NCBI GenBank assembly: GCA_947462335.1
Contig: OX381718.1
Coordinates: 41,260,976-41,324,975, forward strand
Direction of reading: 5' to 3'
Origin: Harmothoe impar
Lineage: Eukaryota > Annelida > Polychaeta > Phyllodocida > Polynoidae
DNA length: 64,000 bases
The notes beneath the pieces are model-generated. The model was not told the origin of the DNA. It saw nothing but the letters and a program-made list of their open reading frames with translations, and did not search any database. Numbering within the stretch: position 1 is the first letter of the stretch; each line of letters opens with the position of its first letter. This document shows, in pieces, positions 21,901 through 31,300 of the stretch. The translations under genes and the position numbers were made by a program.

Positions 21901-24900
21901 AAAGAAGATTATAAGTGCAGCGATGAACACGCCTATACTTTGTATGAAATCCCCAACCACGTGAATAAACGCAGCGCGGACATTAATATTCTCCTGCTCT
22001 TTTTTCTCGATGAGATGTTTGTCCTCGACATCAATGACCGTGTCATGGTCGCTGCTGTCGCTGTCACTGTCTGGGTGTGCTTTTGAGCCGTGACTGTGGC
22101 CGTGCCCATGACTGCCTCCACCGCCGTGACTGTGACCGTGATCATGTAGCGTGCACCCCATTCTGTCATGAACAAAGACAACAAATGTAAAAATGTAAAA
22201 AGTTGAGGACATTAAATTTTTTTTGAAGTATTCCCCAAACCCTCCTCAGGTTTTTCTTACCGGTAAATAGAGAGACATTGAATGGATGCTATATAATTTA
22301 TATACCTGGTGGACTAAGCAAAATGAATTGCATTCCATAATGCAATTCAATGGTGAATTTTGACTGTCCTTTATAATTCATAGAAATAGATGAGGTAAAA
22401 TAAAATGCTTCTCTGGTAGGTAAAAGTAGACTGTTGAGTTTGTTGAGTATTTTTTTCCATATGTTAAGACTATTTTGCCAGAATAAATGGTAGATTATGA
22501 GAGGGAAAGGGTCATACAATCATTTGTGGTAGAAATGAAGAAAACGTAGTTTTGAGTGTGCCAACTTGTATAGCAGTTTTGAGACGAGATATACCAAAAC
22601 TAATGATATAAACAATGAGCACTACTTACACCAGGTTAAAAGCGACTCCTACACCGGCGGTGATGAGCATGACGACGGAGTCTATCTCGTAGTCCTCAGA
22701 GATGACGCGTTGTATTGCCATGTAGACAAGGACGCCAGTTACCACCCAGATCAGCAGCACCGACACCAGCGCGCCCATCACCTCTGGAAGACACACAAGT
22801 AAAGTTAGTATGTCCGATAATCGGGGCTAAAAAATAAATTCTCTTAAAAGTGAGTCAGGATGTTAACAAATAATGTGATATTTTATATACTTCCCTTCCT
22901 ACATATTCAATTCCCACTTATTGACTACCATTTTACTAAAATTTAATTTGTATCGACCAATATGTGGTTATTTTAAATAAAAGCGTGCCCAATTAGATTT
23001 TCTCATAGAAAATACAGTAGGAGATTCCATGGCATATGGGGTCCCTTTCTGAGCTATTACCAACCAAGGATCACATTTAATTGACCCATTCCCTGAATAT
23101 TGTACTGTTAAGATTTAAGGCAAAATTCGATATAAATTGCCACTTTAAGGACTGGTCATTTACTTTTATCCTATCAGCTCTGTAAGACACACCAATACCA
23201 TTAAGGACTGGGCATTTATTAACCTTTTAAGGACGGCATAGTTAATGCATCGTGCAATAGTTCATCATGTGATGCATGAATGTAGCCCTGGTGACCCACA
23301 AAGGTGTAAAAAAAACAATTTATAATAATAAAATCGGAGGAACACATTAAAAGAAATTCTTGGGAAGATCTGAAAATAGGGGGTGGGGGCACTTGATTCA
23401 TCAAATACCTACCTGCCCGATACCAGCCAAAGCTCATCCGTTTGGTCGCGGGTCGTGACGCGATGTAGATGGCGAATAGACTGATCATGAAACTGGCGAA
23501 GTCTGTTAACAAGTGGGCAGCATCTGTAGCAATAGCCAAGCTGTTTGCCAGCACTCCTCCTGAAAAGGTCAACGAGAGAATAGTATGTTAGCAAGTGAGT
23601 GGCCTCAGTAGCTTTATATCATGGTTAACACGGCAGCCCCATTGATTTAGCCAAAGAAGGCTATTATTTCAGACATCCCATGAAACAATCCACACCAGTG
23701 TTCACGCAAATACGGGATAGCTCTCCCAGGTACGCGGACAAACGTTAACAGCGGAATCTTAATCTTACATCTTTAAATGTCTTAATCTAAGGCAGCCCCC
23801 CCATTGTATCTGCCACCTCGTGTCACATACCCACACTATGCTACCTGAGCTTTGCCTTTATAGTATGTACCCTGCACCCAGCTGAGACAATATAAACATC
23901 TAAAAGGAAAGAACAAGAAGAGAAAAAAACGGGGGTTGGGGGGCAGAGCCCCCCATTACATACTAGTTAACTAGCCTATCCTACCATGGACTGTGTAGGC
24001 ATATCACTACTACTGGCGCCGTCTTCATTTGCTTAGAAACATTTTTAAGAGAGTTTAAGATAATTTGAGATAGGATTAAGATAGGTTAAGATAATTAAGA
24101 CGATCTTAATTCTGAGTTAAAATTGCCCTGCTAACGTTTGTCCGTGCACCTAGGAGAGTTATCACGGGCGTGCAGTGTTCACGGCCTGTCTAATCTAATC
24201 AAGCTAATCCAACCATTATTTTTCAGATCAATTAAGAGTTATTTTGAAAACTATTGTCAATAATGGCATCATCCCCTTTGTGGTCGTTCACCTGATGGAT
24301 ACTCGATATGCAGGGATTCTTTATTTACTGTCATGATATATAACGCATGTTTTTAAACCTGTCATTTGGCAGTAAAGACTTTCAAACTTTAAAAAAGGGC
24401 AAACAAGATCAAAACCTGTATAATTATCATCATCAAGATACTTCATAGGCCTCCAATTAGGGTCGACTAATAGGTTGATAGTAAATATTCATATTTAGAG
24501 GAAAATCAAATATATTCTATAGATTAATTTTCAATTCTAAAAACTACAATATCAATTTTAAAAGCGCTGACATCAAATCTTGAAACTCTGATATCAAGGG
24601 TGAATATCCCGCTTGCCATCAGTGTTACTCCCTTAACAGATTATTTGGCCAGGCCCACTAATTGCATTACATTATCCACTGTTGGACAAAGATGGCTGTA
24701 TCCATAGAGACAGGTAATTTACCTGGATGGGTTGCATCTTTAATAGTTACATAGTGCCAGTCACGCTCTGTTACACTCTGAGACTACCTCGACCTATATC
24801 TATATTCACATTGAGCCCACTTCTTGGCATACATGCAGGATTTTATAATTATATTTACGAGATCACAAGATGATAAGTTTTTTTCCTGAATGTACCAAAC

Positions 24901-25315
24901 GTCCTAATCATCCACCAATTTCAATTTTGAACGACAACTCTGTCTTCTCAGACTTGTTAAATATGGAGACACTGTGTCTAGGCCATTTTTCTATATTACA
25001 ATATCCTATAATTATACTACAATTTAATAGGTTGATCAGTATGTCAAGACACTCAAATCCCTGTCCTAGATTGAGAATAAAGAATGAAATACATACCACC
25101 AACAAACTTTCATTATTCGATTATAATATATAATATATATATATATATATATATACATGTGTATATATATGCATATATATTTATGCATATATATATATGC
25201 ATATATATATATGCATATATATATGCATATATATATATGCATAATTATATATATGCATATATATATATGCATATATATATGCATATATATAGGTATATAT
25301 ATAGGTACATGTATG

Positions 25316-25376
<61 letters not shown>

Positions 25377-28300
25377 TTTTAAGATGTCATGCATATAATT
25401 ATATATGAGCTACAATACAGAAAGTCTCAAACAAAATATGTCTCAAATTATATCTCCTAATGGACATAAAGGGCCTTATAATACTGCTAAAGTTAGTTAG
25501 GTAACCGAGGGACACAGTGAGGGTGCAGTGAGATTTCGCGTTGAGGCATGAATGTGACTATACATGGGTGAAAATCCGACACGATCGACACGGCGACACA
25601 GCACTTTTAAAATCTGACACGGCCGACAGCTTTTTAAAAATCGATGGACACGCTCAATTAGGGCATAATGCACTAGATAAAAATCGACACGGCGACCCTA
25701 TGACACAGTCTTAGGAGGCAAATAGTGTAGCCAGGGTATGAGCTACACGAGTGGACTGTGGAGAAGGGACGTAGGGTCTCATTCCCGAAGGTGTAGACCA
25801 TGTACCATGAGTGGTGACGTCTAGTTTATTTGCACCTCCAAGTAGGGCAGCCTGTGTGCCACCTCTCCAGAGGGAGTGACCTGAGAACTTGAGGCCATAT
25901 GGGCAGTCAAGTGCCACGAGACAGTCTCTGATTATTTTGTTGAAAACCTGGGGTGTAAGTGGATGTCCACTGAACAGGAGGAAGGCTGGAGTGTTAGGAG
26001 CAGCTGGTAGCTGGGAGGTGTAGGTTTCCCAGGCTGCTGTAGGGCACACAGGTGAGTCACGTATTCTTGGTAGGTACAGGGGTACCGGTGGGGTACTGGC
26101 CTTGAGAGTTTTTGAAGATCTGACAACTACAGTTAGTCCTTGTTGTCCCGGAACCACATCGCCTCTAGTTAGGGTGTGCGGTCCAGACCAGAGGGTGACC
26201 GTGGGGGATAAGAGGTTGGAGGCTCTTAGGAAGGAAAAATATCCTATACACAGGGCTGCCTTAATCGGAGCTGAGAAGGGTATAGTATTTAGATATAGAC
26301 ACAAATTTAACAAGTCTGAAGGTATGAGTGGTGGAGCCGGTTGGGGGGTGTGAGGGGAGGTTACAAGTCCTCCTTTATACACCGCTATGGATTCTTGTGA
26401 GGAAAAGGCCGATGAGTCCCCGCCTCTGGCCTGAATCCATTTTTTAGCACCAGAGATATAGTTTCTCCGGGAGCCCGGTGCTGCAAGGGAATTGGCCAGA
26501 AACTGTTGGTAAGTTGCAGCATCAGGTATGGAGGGGAACAGTATGTCGGTGCCATAGTATATAGCAAACGTTAAGTAGCAGACCGACTGTCTGTGTGTGT
26601 TGGCTTTAGAGGTGGCTGACATGGAGGCATTGTATGACCTCAGGGTTTGTTGTCCAAGTAGGGTATCTGGAAAGATCAAATGGGACCGAACATGGGGAGG
26701 GGGGTGAGAGGTTGTACTTTGAGTAGGCCCCTCTTTTTGACCTCAGCCGCAGCAAACGCTCTTTTAAGTGGGTCGTGCTGGCGGCTGAGGGCATCAGCCA
26801 GGGGGAGGTCCTCTCCTCTCTTGTGGCGTATGACCACCTGATGATCTCGCCGGGCCGCCTCCAGCCATAGCTGTCTGGCGCACTTTGCTAGTATCGGATC
26901 CTTCGCCCGGCCTGTGTGCAGCGCATGGCTCGAGGCCATGTTGTCCGTGTATATGAGAATGGATAAGCCAGGTGTGTCATGTGGCACTAGTGTACGGTAA
27001 GCCGTCACAAGATTGGTGGCCTCCAAGTGCACAATCAGGGGAAAGTCTGATTTTTGTTTGTCTGTGTACTGTTGTGTGTAGTACTTGGTCGTGGTGTTGC
27101 CCCCACCCCCCACCAGTGTGGAGTCACATTCCACAGTGTAGTCGTGGTTGGAGGGCTGTAGGAGGTGAACACCGTTAGAGAGGCTGGCGTAGGTGTAAAA
27201 CCAGTGTACGTCCATCTTGAAAGCCTCAGTGATGAAAACCGGGCCTTTAGGTGGGGCATGACGTAGTGACTGTAGGATTCTGCAGATGAACTTCCGCGCC
27301 GGGGGAATACACTTGGCCACATGCACAATCTTCCCCACCAGGGACTGGATGCTTGTGAGGTCTGAGAACCGGCGGTCAGCCCAGAGTGAGCACTCCTGTT
27401 GTATGTCAGCTAGTTTCTCTGCTGGGACTGTAAGAGACATATTGATGGTGTTGAATCTAAAGCCTAGCCATTCCATGATTTGGGTAGGAGGCTGGCACTT
27501 CTCCTGGGAGAGTTGGAGTCCAAGGCGATCACACAGTGCAGTAAAGGCAATATAGTCACTGTTGGCCTCCTCCAGTGTGGCGGCCGCGCCGCAAAAATCG
27601 TCCAGGTATGAAAGAGCCCAGTGGTTTTCCCTGCCTAGAAGATACACCACTGCTGACGTGGTGCGCTGGCATGCCGATGAGGAGAGGCGTGCCCCGAATG
27701 AAGGGCAGAGGTCAAGGTAATACTGACCATTAAACTGCATGCCCAGGAGTGGCAGGTCTCCAGGGTCGCTCCTCCACTGGTGATAAGCCCTGGAAAGGTC
27801 GCCCTTCCAGAGGTAACAGGATGGGCCTAGGTGTCTTATTTTGGTGGCCAGGTCCTCCACCGAGGGGAGCGTATAGGGTCTCAGCTTACCCTCCAGGCAG
27901 TGCTTAGTTATACCTGAGTTAACCCCTTGTCCATCTGGGAAAGAGAGGTCTAGTACCACCCTTCGAGAAGGGGAGTCCTTCTTGGGGGTGGTCATAAGTG
28001 GGGCCGTGTTGGTCCATGGTGTGAAGGGGGGAGATGAGAAAGGACCCAGGAGGCCTCCCAGCTTCAACTCTTTGTCTATGTACTGCTTTATATGTGAAGC
28101 ATGTTTTGTGGCCGAGCTGTGGTTGGTGGTGCTGCTGACTGGAGGCAGTATAGCCCACAGGCCAACCATACCTGAGATAGTCGACTAGCTCGGTGTCATG
28201 GTAATCTGACAACAGTATGTCCCACTGATCCAAGTGGAGAGCTGTGGGGAGAGTGAGTCTAGCGCCCAGGTGGTTAGGCAACTTCGACTCTCTCACAGTA

Positions 28301-31300
28301 GAGTACAGATATGCATAGTGGGGAAAGTTGACCCATTGTACAGGGTCTATTACTGGCCAGAATGCATCCTTGACCGGGGCATACTGGAGAGGGGTGGGGC
28401 CTGGTGGAGAGAGACCCACCAAGTCAGGGTCGTCATGTGTGGAGTCACACAATGGTTCACACTCCGTTGTAGGTGGAGCTGTAGTATGTAGGAGAGTACC
28501 AATCACCGGGGCAGCATTGGCACATGCAACACTGACAGTTGTAGGAGTAGTCCAGTGGCTGTCAGTGTAGAAACACTCAGGCAAAGTAGGAGCGTAAGGT
28601 AAGCCAAGTTTTGACTGAGCTGCTGTAGGTGAGCACAGTAAGTGGGAAGTAAGTGGCGAAATGAGGCTGGGCCCTTGTAGGAGGCTTTGATGTTACAGGA
28701 CGGCAGGGTGTGTGTGTGGACGAGTTGTATGGTAGACCGGTACCAACTGCAGTGGTGACCATATGTGACACCCGCTGACGTGTGTCCATCCTCCAGGGTA
28801 AAACCAATGTGGGAGTTATAGGCCTCACACACAACATCAGTGCGACCGACTGAAGAAATGGGAGCACGCTTCTGCTTGGTACTAGCAGGGTTGAAGCGAG
28901 CCTGAGCTGAAGATGCCGTCTGGGCAGCTGAGCCTGCCGCAGCTGCAGGTACACTGTAGTTGGTAGCGGCAGCGCAGGAGGCGGTGGCACGAGCAGCTCG
29001 TGCATTAGCTCTTACTCTAGAGGCCTCAGCGGCGAGCATAACTGACTGGGGGGTAGGATAAAGGCGGCCGGGGCGAAAGCGTGACAGTTCTGATCTTGAG
29101 GCGGCTATGGCGGGATCATTCCAGGTGTCATCAAGGGGATCTGACCACTTGACACTGCCGTCAGCGACCGAGGAGAGGATCTCTTCAGACCACTCTCTGA
29201 CCTGTTCCCACTCAAAATCCTTAGCATCCTGGAGCACCTGATTAAAGTGGTCCATGATTTTTGGGCGGTCAGAGAGAGGGGTGTTTACATCTAGGGCAAG
29301 CTTTTTGAGGCCGTACAAATATTCTGACAGATCTAGGGAGGCAAGGGTTGTTTTGGTGCGTGTGGGACCACGCGTGACAAAATCGTGAGGATGAGTATTT
29401 TTACCTTTGACACCCGAAATATGCTGCGCCGTGTCCAACAAGGCTTGGACCCTCATAGTGACGGCTGGATCAGGGCGAGTAGGCATGGCGACCGGTAGGA
29501 GGTTAGCAGGGACATTAATTCCCGGGATCGACTGCATCACCGCCTGAACAGATGGTTGAGTATAGGTGGTGTAGTTAGCCGCAGGTGGCTGCAGGTAGGA
29601 TGTAGGCTGCTGAGCAGGAGCGGGCTGGTAACCCGGGTAGGCCTGAGTAGTGTAGGTAGCAGCAGCCGTAGAGTAGGTGGGAGCCGGGGGAGGTGGCGGC
29701 TGTGACAGCTGTGCCGTCACCGATGACATTGGAGTGACAGCCAGCACGTGGGGCGCCGGAATCAAGTTGACAGGCGCGTTGACAGCAGTAGGGACCACGA
29801 GGGCAGGCACTGCGGGAGGGACGGGAGCACTCACCGGGGTGACCTGAGTCGGTCTGGTGTACGGGGCAGGTAGGCGCGCCGTAGACCTAGTGGCAGCCTT
29901 TCCTCCTCCCGCAGCCTGAGTCGCCGAAGTAGTAGTTGTAGGGACAGGAGGTTGAGATGTGGCAGTTGGAGCCGTGGGTGGCGTGTTCTGTGGAAACGTC
30001 ACGTTGAGTCGGTCAAGGATCTGCGTGGCGGTGGATTTGACCTCCGACACCGCCGACTCAAAACCGTCCAACCGGCCATTTATGGCCGCAACCTTGTCGG
30101 AGAGTTCCGCTGTTGTCCATTTACTCGTGGGGGCCTTCGTAGATGTACGTTTAGGAGGCATGGTGGCTATTGTTGTAGTAAAATACCCTAACTTTAACTT
30201 AATGACGAGACTAAAAATTAAAAACACCTTGAGTAAAGTTTGATGTGGGCGGAAGTGATGAGATTCCGCTGGTGGCGGTGAGTCTTTAGTTAGGCAGCGT
30301 GCCAGTGGTGGCGCTAGTATGGTTTTGGCGCCTCGACCTGACCTCATTACTTCAAAATGAACGCGTTCATTTTTGATAATGCACTAGATAAAAATCGACA
30401 CGGCGACCCTTTGTCTAAAAATCGACAGGGCGACACGGTCAAAATTCTGGCAACCCATGTATAGTCACATGAATTCCCCGCCCCCCCCCCCCCCAACACT
30501 TGTGGGGGCAAGATGTTCTCACCCTCCCCCCCCCCACCCCCCACACACACCACCTGAAGGGTCAACTATATGGGCGCATCCTCTATAGTTACATAATACT
30601 TCATGTTAATGCGCGGGCTTGGGCGTGTATAGACTCCGTGGAGGATAGTAATGCGCACACTTTTTTCGCTCAAACCAGGTGACATCTTATTGTCCACCCA
30701 AGACTAATTAAGACCCCCCCCCCCCCCGCCCCTCAAAGCGTCAATGATTTCATGCCCGTTCTGTGACAATGATATCTATTCCAAGCATCATAATGTCGCT
30801 GATGCATTATCAAAGGGTCTGTGTGATGCATGAATGCAGTCCTCACCAGGGCTGCATTCATGAATCATGACTACAAAGAGATAGTAGGCTAATTCCCTAT
30901 ACAGATCTCAACCATTTAAAGGGCCGTGTTGTGATTTAATGCGTTGTGCCATTGGTCATCGAGATGCATGAATATAGCCCTGGCGAGTAACTTGCCAGGG
31001 CAACATAAATGCATTACCAGGCGCAGGTCATTCACAATAAAGTACTTTGCGACCCTTAAAGGGCTGCAGCTTCTAAGATAGTCGTCAGGGTCTTGACACT
31101 ACAGTGCTGATATAAACTCCTTATAGACCCCTAAATTTAACATGGCGAGATTTTTTGGGAGCTAGTGACCTGGGACAGGAGGAATAGATAAAATGTGAGA
31201 TGGGACATTCTTAAAAGCAATTAAGGCGACTTAAGCATTTGATAAATGATTAAATATCAACAGCCGCCCCCCCCCCCCCCCCATCGAGCATCTATCCCAA

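Larger units (their letters stand above)
25711..30375 (-). mobile_element. Second tyrosine-recombinase retrotransposon (YR-2), defective
   Basis: The minus-strand order Gag, RT-RNase H, tyrosine recombinase matches the DIRS order. It differs strongly from YR-1 in all three proteins, so it is another family. No A/B split repeats or inverted repeats were found; the element ends within ~12 bases of the recombinase stop. A frameshift at the start of the RT domain and loss of a catalytic Arg in the recombinase mark it as dead. It lies in a ZnT intron in the same orientation as that gene. Confidence 0.85.
25554..30468. mobile_element. MITE of the 'cgacacggcgac' family, split by YR-2
   Basis: Outer ends are 'gtgactatacatgggt' (25554-25569) and its perfect reverse complement (30453-30468). 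They are flanked by direct repeats ATGAAT at 25548-25553 and 30469-30474, which look like a 6-bp target duplication. The interior consists of repeated 'aaaatcgacacggcgac' units. The YR-2 retrotransposon interrupts it at a duplicated 35-bp segment (25665-25699 and 30376-30410). Confidence 0.8.

Noticed and set aside
25066..25398. Ile/Tyr-rich hydrophobic frames that could pass for membrane proteins
   Set aside because: They translate an (AT)n/ATGC microsatellite.
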